A stretch of DNA of 64,000 bases, taken from Phoenix dactylifera (lineage: Eukaryota; Streptophyta; Magnoliopsida; Arecales; Arecaceae). Position numbers and translations under genes: made by a program. Location of the stretch: positions 36,629,360 through 36,693,359 of the forward strand of contig NC_052392.1 of the NCBI RefSeq assembly GCF_009389715.1, in the 5' to 3' direction. The notes under the pieces were generated by a model. It searched no databases. It was not told the origin of the DNA and saw only the letters and a program-made list of their open reading frames with translations. This document shows, piece after piece, positions 10,617 through 23,385 of the stretch (its first letter is position 1; each line of letters opens with the position of its first letter).

Positions 10617-10823
10617 AAAACTATTGTTAAAGGGTTACAAAGGCAAACGAAAAATTGTACTTGTGTCTCCATTAACCAAGCGCAAGCTTGAATGGTAAGA
10701 ATTAATGCAGTGCTTTTTATATATACCTTGATTTGTATTCCCTACATCTCAATAACAAATGATATAACACATAGTGGCTAGTCATCTCTACATATAAAAT
10801 CGAAGTTTCAAGTACCTCAAGTC
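10617..10823. repeat. LecRK downstream module, copy A, second part
   Basis: Host sequence resumes after the copia element and matches about 23174-23385 (for example TGTACTTGTGTCTCC and ATATATACCTTGATT). The match ends near 10823, where gypsy-related DNA begins. Confidence 0.8.
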
Positions 10824-12935
10824 GTTGATGGAGAAATCGAAGCAACTGGGCGACCTCTCTGACCTCCTTAACTTGGCCAACGGGCACGACCGCCACTTGG
10901 TTAGAAAGGTCCCTTCCTGCCGCCAATGGGGGCACCTCGGCCTCTACTGCAAGGACCTGATCGGATCCGGCCCGAGCAGGAGCGGCGGCCTCAATCAGGG
11001 CGGGCTCTCCCCGCTCAATTCCAAGGCCGAAAGCGACTCTGGCCTTCTTTCAGACTGAACCCCTTCCGGGGCGGCCCTCCTCTTTCTGTACTTGGCCATC
11101 AGTGTCTCAACGCTGAAGATCATCCATGCGATATCTGATGACAGAAGATCTTATTAGAATCTGGCATGGGAAGGAAAAAGAGCAACTAAGCTACTCTTAC
11201 CCTCGGAACGAGTTGGACTCAGGCCAAGATTTACTAATGCCTCCTCGCCGAGTAGGTCGAAGAGCAGTAGAGTTCCTTCTAGTCCGAGCAAACTGTCTAA
11301 AATTTCCTACTCAGACTGCGACAACTGTGTAAGCCTGTTATTCGCCGAGACCAGCGGAAAGCTTCAGGTTGGATTAAACCTCCACGATCGCTCGGAGGAA
11401 ACAAAAAAAAACTTATCTTTCCACCCATGGATGAAAGTAGGAATGCCCCCGAAAAGATTACGACCTCTTCGGGAGGAGAACGAGCTGAGTTCCGCCACAT
11501 GGCAGGCCCTAAAACGGCCTTAGCAAATCTTTCTGCATTGCGGCACTAAATGCCGATCATTATGAAGGGTGCTCCAAAGATCGGAACATTAATAGTTGGC
11601 CTCTTGCATTCCATCGGACGAGATGCTTCGGAGAATGGAGCATTAATAGCCGGCCTCTCATGTTCCATCAAGCAGGGCGCTTCAGAGGACAAGGCATTAA
11701 TAGTCGCCCCCTTCCCATTCCATCTAGCAACCCCTTGAAAAGGAATGCGCACATGAAACACTAAGAAACTCCCACAGCGGATTTTGCTCAAAGTGATGTG
11801 GCAGCTCAAGCCACCTAAGCTCGGCTCCGAAAGCCTGACTCAAAGCCCTCAGCTATAAAATGCACCAAGTATCCCCTGCTCGGCATGCGCGTCTTCACAA
11901 CCGCTGGGCCACAGCGCAGGATGACCAACAATCCAACTACTTTCTTTGTCCAAGCCAAAGAGCGACTCGACCTCGGAAGTCGGGGGGCAAATGATGGGGG
12001 GTGAAATATCATCCTGCCCACAACAAAAGGGCTACCCAATTTCGGCCCAAAAGACGCCAACGCAAGCCAGACGGAGCTTCGATCCAGGCCAGAACCAGTC
12101 CGACCTCGGATTCCTTCGAAAGCTTCTTCAACCTCGGATATTCGTCTGACCAAGTTCGGGGCGTCTCCTGTATTCGCCGACTCGCCCGACTAAGTTCAAG
12201 GCATCTCCTGTATTCGCCGACTCGCCTGACCAAGTTCGGAGCGTCTCCTGTATTCACCGACTCGCCCTGACCAAGCTCGGGGCGCCCTCTCCAATGATAC
12301 GCCCCGATCTTTGAGCTCGAGAAGCTCCACCGAGCATACCTTGGAGCCTGGGATGCTAGGTTAGCCTCAACACCCGTTAGGTCGTCCTCACCAAATGTAT
12401 GATGCGACCTCTCAGCGAGCTCGGCCCTACCAACGGCCGCACCCACATGTGCGCCTACGTCCTCCTACGTGGTCGTACGCAGCGACGCCCCCATGCCATG
12501 CTATGCTTGTTGGCCCACGACAGCTAAGGATAGCGTCGTGCTACTCCGACTATACCTTGCTACGACTGTCAACACCTTATTGTTCCCAAAAACGGACGTC
12601 AACACATGTCACCAGCAAGCTCTAGTTGTGCGCCATCCGACTTAGAGCCATTCCCTTTCATGATGAGGACGGGCAATACTTCCGCCACTTGGGCCTCTCT
12701 ACAGGGACTATAAATAGTCCCGTCAGGTAACACCTAAGAGATTTTTGGCTAGACCAACTGAGTTCCACACTAACTTAAGCGTCGGAGGGCCCTTACAGGA
12801 AACACTGGTGAGGCTTTGTGCAGGTACACCACCATTCAGGATGCAGTTTCCGTCCTTCCCTTCCACACCCTGGCGGCTCCCCCAACTCCTCCGACATGGT
12901 CATCCTGGGCCAGATTTGAACCACAACACCACTAA
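10824..12935 (+). mobile_element. 3' remnant of a Ty3/gypsy (Tat-like) retrotransposon
   Basis: GC-richer DNA that begins abruptly where the LecRK-flank match ends. A polypurine tract CGGGGGGCAAA immediately precedes a TGATGGGGGG LTR start at 11992. The putative LTR (11992 to about 12935) contains CTATAAATAGTCCCGTCAGG and AACTTAAGCGTCGGAGGGCCC, which resembles the ACTTGAGCGTCGGAGGGCC block in the LTR of the Tat element at about 40230. No gag or pol remains. About three 60-bp repeats (about 11568-11735) and four 45-bp repeats (about 12148-12290) occur within it. The right end of the LTR is not certain. Confidence 0.6.
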
Positions 12936-13640
12936 TGATCCCTGATATAATATATATATAATATTATATTTTTTCATGCTTGTCCAAGCTTGACTCAAAT
13001 AGCCTTGAGTTTAGCCTGTGGCTCGAACCGAGTGAGCCAGGCTAGGGACAGACACAGTAGCAGGCTGGCGCAGGTGTGAATGATAAGTAGGAGAGTCTCT
13101 TTGACAAGCTTTTTTTTTTTTTTTTTTTTACTCCTATATATTGAAGAAAAAGAAGATATGGACTGACAGTCTGACACCTATATTAATTTAATTAAATAAA
13201 AAAAGAACTCACCGTCAAGTAACGGCGAGTTCGCCCTGGCTCCTAAACGGACCGGTTAACGTTCTTCTCTTCTTCCTTCCGTCGTTTGAAATGGGGAAGG
13301 AATTTGAGCCCTAGCGGTCTCCTTTGGAATCCAAGAGGTCATCTTGATGCAATCCGTTGTTTAGGGGCGCGTTTCGATTCATTTCTGCTTCTTCTTCTTC
13401 CAGCATTTTTTGATGTTTACATGGATGGCTGGGTTCTCTCTCTCCGATTCGGTGTTTTCCTCCCATTTTTGGAGGATTTTGGGATTTTCATGGTCTTAGT
13501 TCGATAAAGATCTGATCTTTTTGGTTGTGTTGGATTCCTGTTTCAAAGTGCGTAGAGGATTTCCAAGAAATTAATGATTTTAGAGTTCTTCTCTCTCGTT
13601 TTCGGAGGGTTTTGGGGATTCCATTGCCGTAGATTGTCAA
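12936..13640. other. Intergenic DNA, no supported gene
   Basis: AT-rich DNA with a TATATA run (about 12947-12972) and a homopolymer T tract near 13110. After 13200 base composition becomes more balanced and there are gene-like CTTCTTC stretches, but I can identify no protein. Confidence 0.4.
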
Positions 13641-13647
13641 AGGTCTC

Positions 13648-14202
13648 ATGTTTTTCGTTATCTATTCCAAAGGCCAAAAGATGTTGTTGACCATCTTTTT
13701 GATAGCCATGCTCCCTATATTTCTTTGTGATTCCAAAAAAGGTTCTTTCTTTATCCATGTCATTTTGACAAAAGATGAAATATGCTTCCTTTCTCCTGTG
13801 GTCAAAATCCATCTAGCCTTTGCTCTTGCTGCTAAGTTTCACAGCCCATTGATTCTAGTCACTGGGGAGCCACTGCATCTTCTGACGCTAATCAAAACCT
13901 CTCAAGGTCTGTACGTTGGAATGCAAACTGCAACCGAGTTAGCTGAATTCCTTGGAGCTTTTACCAATACCTGAGGGGTTTTGTGGATTGCAAGCGACTA
14001 TTCATCGCTTTACAGCCGCTGGAAGAGGGATTCCTCAATAGCTGGGGCCAAAAAGGATTCGACCCCTGCGGGCCAATTTGTTATGACGAAAGATCGGATC
14101 TTTCTTGTTTCCAGTGAAAGAGTAGATGCCCTACAAGCCAATCGCAATATGTATTGTGAAGGATTTTCTTTTGATTTTCCAAATCATGTACATGACATTT
14201 AA
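13648..14202 (+). pseudogene. Unrecognised coding-like stretch broken by one stop
   Basis: A single forward frame stays open for about 185 codons except for one TGA at 13972-13974. The first part opens MFFVIYSKGQKMLLTIFLIA, hydrophobic like a membrane or signal segment. The later part contains ALAAKFHSPLILVTGEPLH and GLYVGMQTATELAEFLGAF. The sequence after the stop continues without further interruption to 14202 and is followed by AT-rich DNA with AATAAAGG at about 14208, a possible polyadenylation signal. I do not recognise the family. It may be a decayed gene, a retrocopy with lost introns, or chance. Confidence 0.25.
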
Positions 14203-16450
14203 TATAAATAAAGGCATTGTGTTTCATCATATGCTGTTGATTATATTTGTGATGAACCTCTTAAATTAAGGCAATGATTTTGAGGCTATGATGAGATCAT
14301 ACTAGTGAGACCTAAAATCCTAAAATCCTAATCTTAAATATTTCCAGTCATTGGTACATTGAGTCGGAGATCAATGTTTACCGGAAAGACTGACACATCT
14401 TATGTATGCTCAATGCAGAGGGTGATTGATCTCACAATCACTTGTGTGGAGACACTAATACAAAGATGTGGGTGCTCATTAGAGAAATAAGTTCACTAAA
14501 TTAACCTACAAAGAGAAATCTTATGAAGTCTTACTTACATGTCAAAAGATGATTCTCTTAGTGGGAGTTGTGCAACTGATCATTTGACCTGAGATCACCA
14601 TTGTATCTTGTACACATAAATCCATTTTAGTTTTCACTCATTCATGACAATAAGTTATGTACGAGGTCTTCTGGATATGGTGGAATGTGTACGAAGGTTA
14701 TGAGTAGGTCAACAAGAAATTAATCACTTCTAGTAAGAGAAGATCACATCCTATTTATTCTAATCATATGATAATTCAGGAAGCCTTTGATCAAAGCACA
14801 ATGAAAATTAGAAAGAGTTTCTAATGTTTCATTATTCGAATTATCATTAGAAGATTGAGAAATATATGAATATGAAATTGAGTTTGACATATATTCATAC
14901 TCATATACATATTCGGGATGCAGTTTGATTAAAGGATTGAATTGCACGGTAACTTGCCACTGAAGGGTATTTTTGGTATTTCTATCAAATTCCATATTTT
15001 CTGGGTAGACATGACACATTGCTAGACGTCAATCTTGTCTTATAGGTTTGATCGAATTAAAGAGTTTAATTCGATCACCAATTAGAAAGGATTCTAATTG
15101 TTAAGTTCGGGTTCGCGCAGTTTGGACTTAAATCGATTAGAAGAGTTCTAATCAAGTTGGGTCAACTCGCACTCACACCTATTGCTGGCTAAGTATGGAA
15201 CCCAATGGGTCATACACAAGAAAATTTATTAAGGGTCTAATTGGATTAGATCATGTTTGCAAGATAGACATCCTAGCAGGTGTTGCAAACCCTTAGCTCT
15301 TGATTCGAATTGGATTCGAATCCGATTCTTAATTGATCTAATTTGATTAGATCATGTTCTAATATGGGTTAGCCAAGAGTTGGCACCTAATTGGCTTGGT
15401 TTGAGTCTAATTGGATTAGATTTAATAAATCATTCAATCTAGACCGTTAGATCTTATCTACCGTTGGATGAAGACATAATGGAGAGTTGGTTTAACCCAA
15501 TTGGATTGGGTTAGAGGATGGCTACCATAATTGACCATTGGATCTTAATCCCACCATTGGATGAAGACATACTAGGTCAAGTGAATGGCACCTTGCATTA
15601 GAGCCCTTGGATCATCATCATGAAAGATCAAGAGGTGAGGCGTGATGGACATGTGATTAGCATATGATGTTGACTTGGTCAAAATATGGCACCACATGAA
15701 ATGACATATCATTTGATACACCTCCTCACTTGATCTGCACCTCCTCTTATTTGATATGGCCCTTTAGATGATGCCCTTTCATGAGAGGATGTGTGGATGG
15801 GATGCATCTCTAATATAAATAGACTAGCACTCCATGGGTTTCATCATTCCAACTCCACCCCACTCCTCTCTTCTTTCTTTTTTACATTAGTTTCTTTCTT
15901 TCTAGCATTGCTTCTAGTGTGTTCTAAGCCAAGACAATGTGGTCTTTTTTAGGACAAAAGGATTAGAAGTGATTTTAGAAGGTTAAAGAAAAATAGAAAG
16001 AAAGGAAAGCAAGCCATTAGAGTTCTTTAGAAGAATTCTGCATTAAGGATCAAGTCTTTGGAGCTTAAGACTTAAATCAAGTTTTCGTGTGGATCAATGT
16101 TGGAGGGTGAACACTTGGGCACCTAGTGGAAATTTTGCACATTGGATTAGCGTTAGAGGTATTCTTCTATTTTTGATAAAATCATATTATTTGATTGCTT
16201 CCATTAAGGTGATCTTGGCTTATAAGGGTTTTATGTTAAGGAACTTTATCAAGAAATTTTTAAAATTTCTAGCTTTCTTCCGTTGCACATTATAGCATCC
16301 TAGAACCCTTCATCCAGGATGCTTCTTATAACTTTAGCAGGAACTTTTGCTTACCATTCTTCATAAAATGAGTGGTCCTGCTTTCTCTCATGGCAACCTT
16401 GGAAACCGATTGAGGTAAGTTTCCATCTATATCCATTATTAACTAGTGGA
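14203..16450 (+). mobile_element. Probable LTR-retrotransposon-derived DNA, no coding capacity
   Basis: A 2.2-kb stretch of moderate AT content without long open frames. The phrases GGACATTGAGTCGGAGATC-like near 14357, repeated CCATTGGAT / CCGTTGGATGAAGACATA blocks near 15460-15570, the TATAAATAGACTAGCACTCC promoter-like motif near 15815 and the following leader-like DNA look like a long LTR of a copia-type element. I cannot see a second LTR, a primer site or a target duplication, so this rests on overall look only. Confidence 0.3.
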
Positions 16451-18840
16451 TGGGATGAGTCCCCACGTTTTAATTTTAAAAAATATATAAAGAAGCACCT
16501 AGCAATCCCCTTCTTTTAGTACCAATATTAATTTTTTTAATATAATAAAGAGTATTTGTATTACAGATAGAACTTAGCAAAGTTTAACTATCAAATTAGA
16601 ATTTAAGAGATATACTTTAGGTTACATAGTATATGGTTGGAATGAAAAGGTTCTATTTTGCTTGATTAGACAAGTAAAAGATCCTCTTGGGTATAGATAA
16701 TTTGAACCAAAGAACGAGATATGTAATTTTATATTTAAGCATGACAAGTATTAAACAGTAAACATTTCTTTCAATACAATCAACAATTGTAGCATGAACT
16801 AATTCATCTCTAAAATCCATAGATCAACTTGTCATATGGAAAAAGTTGCTTAGCTCTTTCCATCAATATTGCAACGGAAAGTGATTAACTATTAGGAATG
16901 CTGTGATGCATAAGTAGGAGTTGAGACTTGTAATATTCAGTGCAAGGATTCCCTAAGAAAGATCCTTCTACGAAGTCTCATGTTATATACATAATAAGAG
17001 AAATAGATAGATAGAGAGAGAGGATTGAGAATTTTGCTTACTGTTTCATTTTGGTACTATAGGGAACTTGTGGTGCTTAGAATTTTTCACTTTCTAAGAG
17101 AGTTAGGAGTTTGAGTCATTTGAGTTTGTATCTGGGGCTAATACTTGAGTTTTTTTTTTATAATGGGAATTACATTATTAGCTTATAACTGAAGCTCCTC
17201 TTAAAGGCTGAGTCAGTGGCCAAATGGCGCCACTTTCATGGTAGGAAAAGTTAGGATTTAGAAGTAGAACCCCAGCTTAGGCCCATCCAAGCTTGGCCTT
17301 GTAATCAAATTGATACTATACAATATTATACTTACACAAAATTGATAGGGCCTTTATCTTGGCTGAGATGCCAATTTATTTGTAACAATGCCTCGTGTAT
17401 ATGTGAATATCAGCTCTTTTTATCTTGAAGGGTATAAAATATCAAGCAAGATATCTGAGAATACTGATACAAAAGACCATATTTTAATGGTACCCATGTA
17501 TCAGGGTCGTTAACTTATGGAGATGATTCTTTTGTATATCCCTCTCTACCAATCGATTCTGGGTCATACGTCCAATTGTTCTTTCCAGTTAATTCATTTC
17601 CATGCAGCATTGCCCATCTATTTGGGGCACTTAATCATACCTCATTTGCCAATCATTCCTAGCTAGGTCTATTTTTGATGTTCTACAAGCTTTCTCAAAT
17701 ATAAGAAATCTTAGAATCCATGGTAAACACCACTATTTGTTTCATTTTCCAAATTACCAGAATTCTCTTGGTTGAATCAGAACAACACTAAAAAGCATCA
17801 AAACCAATCATTTTATTGATATGAAATATTATCAAACTTGAGCAAACACTGAAGAATCCAGTGAATTATTCTTAAAATATTGCAGGATTTTTTATTTTTC
17901 AATTTCTAAAGAGGTGGTCACTAAAAAAGAAGGCTCAATTACCAGATTTCTAGGTCTGAATTCAAGAGCATTTCACAAACCCCTTTGCATAACTGGACAG
18001 AAAGAGCAAAAGAAAGATTTCATTGTATGAATCCATTAACTGCATGTCGAAGCCCGATGTCAAGAAGAAGAAGAAGAAAAAGGCAAACTGGAAAAAATAA
18101 AGTAATGATGGATATGATGTATTTGTAATTAACATTATAACTTCATTTGGGCATGTCGATTACGTCCCTGGTAGTTGTAGTTTGCATCAGTGGACAGAAA
18201 GAAACAAAATAAAAATTTCATAGGTAGATAGGATCAAATGCTTTCATGCGTGTCTTTTCTGATCTGTTTTTCTGTGAATGTTCCGTGCCTTCTTTTTTTT
18301 TTCTAATTAATTTGCTTGGCTACGTGGAAGCTCATCGACCATCAAAGAAAAAGCAGCATATAAAGAGACCAATTGAATCTGTAAGACTGCTTTAGAATCG
18401 TATGAAGAGACCATTTGAGAAGCCACCAAGAAACCGCAGGGCATTGCCTTGTCGCTCGTAAGAGGGCGGCCGGCCACTTGGTTCGGGCATCTTCCTTTTT
18501 TTTTTTTCTCTTTTTAATTATTCATGATAGCTTTGCATTTGGATAATCACAACTGCTCATTTCTATTATCAGTTCCATTTATCGAATGCTCATCTCAATG
18601 CATCGCTATAGAAACAAATCTTTTGCCCCAGCAAGCAAGCCATTTGTTGCATAATTATCTTTCTTTTAGAAAAGCTCCACGATGTACATCACTAAATCCT
18701 ATGCCATTCATAAAATAAATCACCAAATAGCCCATCAAACAAGCATGGCTCTCTGCAATTCATAATGTATGGATGATGAAAACTAGCAAGTTTCTTGATG
18801 CTTCGTGAATAAACTAGTCATCCTTTTTATTTTTCTGGTC
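16451..18840. other. AT-rich intergenic DNA
   Basis: No gene, RNA or mobile element recognised. Simple-sequence features include AAGAAGAAGAAG near 18063 and T-rich runs near 17150, 18290 and 18498. Confidence 0.4.
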
Positions 18841-19963
18841 AGAAGTCCTTAGTCCTATTCATCCATTGGTCTTGTGACTCTTCTGTGCTTCCCAGTGCCC
18901 TCATGTGTGATGCACATAAGGCCCTAGTTAGGTGGCTAAGCCAGTCAAGTGGACTGGGCCAGTCCAGGGTCTCACACATCGGTCTTGTGACTCTTCTGTT
19001 CTTAAATATAAAATTTTGTTAACAAATTGATCTTGGAAAAAAGAATTAGTGATCTCTATTTACAATTGCCGGCTCTCTAATGTACAGGTGTTGTGTGCTA
19101 GCAATTTTGGAAAAATTCATGTGTAAGGTCATGCCATCCATTTGGCCTGCAACTTAGTCATCTGCTGTTGTTTATAAAAATCTATATGAAAATGTTTTAT
19201 TATTTTTCTTTTGAGTAGCGAAGGGAGGATTCACTAAAAGTAAATTTTACAAATCCAAAGAAAGTCCAAATGTGCTTTTTCAAGTCTTGAACGTGATGCT
19301 TGGGCATTGTTCAGTCTTTTTTTTTCAATAAATAAATAACTTATACGACTTTCCCATTGCTCTCTTCGACAATATGTGTTACATTATTTAATGCTTATAT
19401 ATCTTCCTAGGAGATTATTATGTTCTTTAAGCATTGCTTATTTTAGACGAATCTAATTAAATATATAAGTAGTTGGGTAAGCTTTCTATGTATTAGACTT
19501 GTTTAAAATTTTTGGATGTGTTTGTGGAGATAATAAAGCCCGACCCAACATTAAATATTAAATCTTTGATTAAAAAAAAATTATTGAGCTGGTTAATGAG
19601 CGGTGCCGGAAAGCAGCATTCTATATTCTATTTTGACAAGTTGGCAAGCTTGGTAGATCCTATTTGTGCCCTCTTGCGATTGGCCCGCCATGTTTGACCA
19701 TTTTTGGGGCCACAAATGCGCATATGCTTGCAAGACTGGCACCTTCCAAGTTGTGGCATGGAAAAATTGTATCGTCGCAAGACTGGCTCCCTCCAAGTTG
19801 CAATTAGACAAGACGTGCAAGGAAAACTATCTGACACTAAGCAGACCTGTCCCCTTCAAGTGGCTAATTCCCAACTAACAATTTCTTGACGAAGCTACAG
19901 CTCCCGTGTCTTTCTACCACTCAAGAAATCTAGCTTGGCGAGCCTCCTATCCTTCCCAAGCAA
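18841..19963. repeat. LecRK upstream module, copy B (matches 37610-38303)
   Basis: The DNA ahead of LecRK copy 2 matches that ahead of copy 3. Shared blocks include AGAAGTCCTTAGTCCTA near 18841 and 37620, GTCTCACACATCGGTCTT near 18968 and 37730, and CAAGCAAATGGCTCTCTGC at the start codon. Several hundred bases near 19270-19700 are shorter in the copy at 38000-38080. The promoter and 5' UTR of copy 2 must lie here. No separate gene is supported. Confidence 0.8.
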
Positions 19964-22786
19964 ATGGCTCTCTGCAAGTCTGGTTCTCTCCACATCTTAG
20001 TTCTCCTCCTCTTTCAGTTGTTATCCATCGTGATCCCCCTTGCAAGCCCACTCTCCTTCAACTTCACTGGCAATAAACTGGACAAACCGAACATAAACTT
20101 CACTGGCGATGCCTACTTCAACGGCAGCAACGTCGAACTGACCAAGAACCAGGCGGGGGCTTCCCTTCAATCTAGCGTTGGAAGCGCCACATATTTCCAA
20201 CCGGTGCATCTCTGGGACAAAGCTTCAAGAACGCTTGCCAACTTCACAACAAATTTCAGATTCTCTATCAACGGCTTCGGACAAATTGTAAGTGCCGATG
20301 GGCTTGCCTTCTTCCTCTCACCCTTCCCTTTTGTGACTCCAGCGAACTCATCCGGTGGGGGTCTTGGACTATTTATAAATCCTGGCAATAATGTAGCGGA
20401 GAATGATGTGGTGGCTATCGAATTTGATAGCTTCAGGAACCATCTGTTCAACGATACGAGCGCCAACCATGTGGGCATCGACATTTGGTCGATCGTTTCC
20501 AAAAAACAAGTGGACTTGAATGCTAGCATCAGAGAGAATGTGAAATTCATTGCATCCGTTAGTTACGATGCTGTGACTCAAAATTTGAGCGTCTTCCTCA
20601 GTAATGCTTCAGATCCTCAGAGGAATTGGAGCCTGTTTTATGTTGTGGACTTGAGGGAATACCTGCCGGAGAACGTAGCCATTGGTTTGTCAGCTTCCAC
20701 CGGGACCCGTTACGAGTCGCATAGCATCTATTCCTGGGATTTCAATTCCTCCAATTTGGGTCCTCAGGATCTTGCTCCCAGCCCTGGACCTAGTCCAACT
20801 AATGAAACTTTCGAAGCCAAGAAGAAGAGTAAGATGAGCCTAGTGGTGGGGCTTGCTGTCGGTATTGCGATCTTGCTATGTGGGTTGGGTTTGTTGTGGT
20901 CCGCAGTATGGCGTAAGAGGGCCAGGGGAGGGATGGAAGCACAAGAACAAGAAGAAGAAGAAGAAGAAGAGATGGCTCTTGAATTGTCCCTCAATAATGC
21001 ATTCGAGAGAGGTGGCGGCCCTAGGAAATTTTCTTATACTGCACTCGCGATTGCAACCAGAAATTTTGTTCGGGAGGCAAAGCTTGGGGAAGGAGGTTTC
21101 GGGGAGGTTTACATGGGAGTGTTGGATGATACGAAGCAAGAAGTGGCAATCAAGAGGATTTCTAGAGATTCTAAGCAAGGGAAGAAGGAGTATATATCGG
21201 AAGTCACGATTATAAGCCGGCTGCGGCATCGCAATCTTGTACAACTCATCGGCTACTGCCATCAAAAAGGGGATTTGTTGCTTGTCTATGAGTACATGTC
21301 GAACAAAAGCCTCGATCGCCATCTAGACAGCGACGAGCGATTGCTTACATGGCCAGAGAGGTACGAGATCGCATCCGGGTTGGCCTCGGCACTGCTCTAT
21401 CTTCATGAAGAGTGGGAGCAGTGCGTGGTCCATAGAGATGTCAAGCCGAGCAACGTGATGTTGGATGCAGGGTTCAATGCTAAACTCGGTGACTTTGGGC
21501 TCGCAAGGCTTGTAGATCATGACAGTAACATGCAAACAACGATTATGGCTGGGACGAGGGGATACATCGCACCTGAATATGCTACGACAGGTAAGTAATA
21601 TTATAATTCTAGCTGCAATTGAAGGCTCTGATCTGAATGAATGCATTTCTGATGGAAACTATAGAAATAGATCTTATTTATGCTAGGTAGAGCTGAATTG
21701 CTGACTGTTGGTTGGCCTAGACCAAGGAAAATGCTCTTTGAGCCCATGGCAACCCTGCAGTCTAGGCCTACCATGTGTAATCATCAGCTCTGCAAAAAGA
21801 TAGGGTGAAAGACCAATCACTGCTATCCTAATTTTATCAATAGCCAGGCTTGATTTTGGCTCACAAAGAATCTAGTCTGATTTGCATAGAATTTTGCGAC
21901 TAATCTTTTCTCCCTTGGTATTTGAAGGAAACTAAAACCTCTCTATGTGCGGATGTGCCTTATAGGAAGTTAAATTCAGATGAAGTTTTGTTTTGTGACT
22001 GATGTCCTTTTGGCCACAGGTAAATTCCTACCCACAAATATATGCCTGGAAAAATTAGGTTAACCAAGTTTCTTCGGTCAAGCTTGTCTAACCCAATAGT
22101 AAATTGGTCCAGCCTATACAAAAGCCACCCTGGAGGCTTACTCCATCAACGATTGTACCCAAGAATAAACCCAAGCCAGCCAAGCTCGATATGAACACAA
22201 ACATGTCAATATCCAGTATAGACCATAGTTGACTTGTTTAGTTGGGTCTGCATTGTTTAATTAACTTGAAATTATCAGTGATAAATATAAATTCATTTTT
22301 GCTAATCGAAATGCATCATACTATTTTACAGGAAAAGCTAGCAAAGAATCAGATGTATACAGCTTTGGAGTTGTTGTGCTAGAAATTGCATGTGGTAGAA
22401 AACCAATTGATTTAAAAGAGAAGCAAGACAAGGTGAATTTGGTTGAGTGGGTTTGGGAGCTTTATGGAAAAAACATGTGTTTTACGGCAGTGGATAAAAG
22501 GTTAAAGATGGAATTCGATGAGAAACAAATGGAACGCTTCATGATTGTAGGGTTGTGGTGTGCCCATCCAGATTACAACCTGAGACCGACAATAAGACAA
22601 GCAATTAACGTTCTCAAATTTGATGCTCCACTGCCCGATCTGCCACCCAAGATGCCTGTAGCAATGTATTTTCCTCCAATGGATATTTCTAACTTCATCT
22701 CCGCATCATCATCATCCGGCGGACCTTCAGTTAGTAGCTACTCTTCAAGCTCCAACTCAAACATTCGCAGAAGTTATTTTGAGTAA
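19964..22786 (+). CDS. L-type lectin-domain receptor-like kinase (class IX.1-like), copy 2
   Basis: A predicted plasma-membrane lectin receptor kinase of 693 residues from two exons, 19964-21590 and 22332-22786, with the same split codon as copy 1 (CGACAG|GTAAGT; TTTTACAG|GAAAAG). It has a signal peptide (about 1-27), a lectin domain (about 28-272, with VAIEFDS and NHVGIDIWS), a membrane helix (about 291-314), seven Glu (about 329-336), and a kinase with GEGGFGEVY (about 374), VAIKR, HRDVKPSN (about 489), DFGLAR (about 509) and APEY. The intron is 741 bp and lacks the MITE block of copy 1. The C-terminus stops at RSYFE: a TAA replaces the glutamine codon present in copy 1, removing the last eight or nine residues. 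All kinase motifs are kept, so this copy looks the most intact. Ligand unknown. Confidence 0.95.
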
Positions 22787-23385
22787 GAAATTGAAACAAG
22801 TTTTAAAGATTGAGCTTTTTTTTTCTAGGAGGTTTGATATATTATGTTTATCATGTAACATGGTGAGGAAATTGCTTCTTAGTGCTATCATGTGTTCTTT
22901 ACTATCAATTTTCCAAACTTTGTGATGCTTTTTACCCAATTTACTGCTCAAGATGCCTATTCATCTTTAATTAGCACTGTTGGCGGTGCTTCATGCAAAA
23001 GATATGTTAAACTATGCTATGGACGATCGTTGACATCTCAATGTAAGTCCATTATTTTTCTCCTCTGTATAATGCTGAGAAGTATATATAATCACTATGC
23101 TGACATTTGTTTTCACAGGAAACATATATGTCTGCATATGTTACATGTGTTCAAGCATGTGTGGCCAACAACTATGTAATCACTAAAACTATTGCTAAAG
23201 AGAAGCAAAGGCAAAAGAAATATTGTACTTGTGTCTCCTTTAACCAAGCACATGATTGAATGGTAAAAATTAATGCAGTGTTTTTTATATATACCTTGAT
23301 TAATTTTGTATTCCCTACATCTCAATAACAAATCATATGACACATACTGGCAAGTCATCTCTGGATATAAAATCTAGGTTTGAAG
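22787..23385. repeat. LecRK downstream module, copy B
   Basis: The 3' flank of copy 2, matching 7338-7752 plus 10617-10823. It holds the empty site CACTAAAACTATTG (about 23179) for the copia element present in copy A. No gene supported. Confidence 0.85.
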
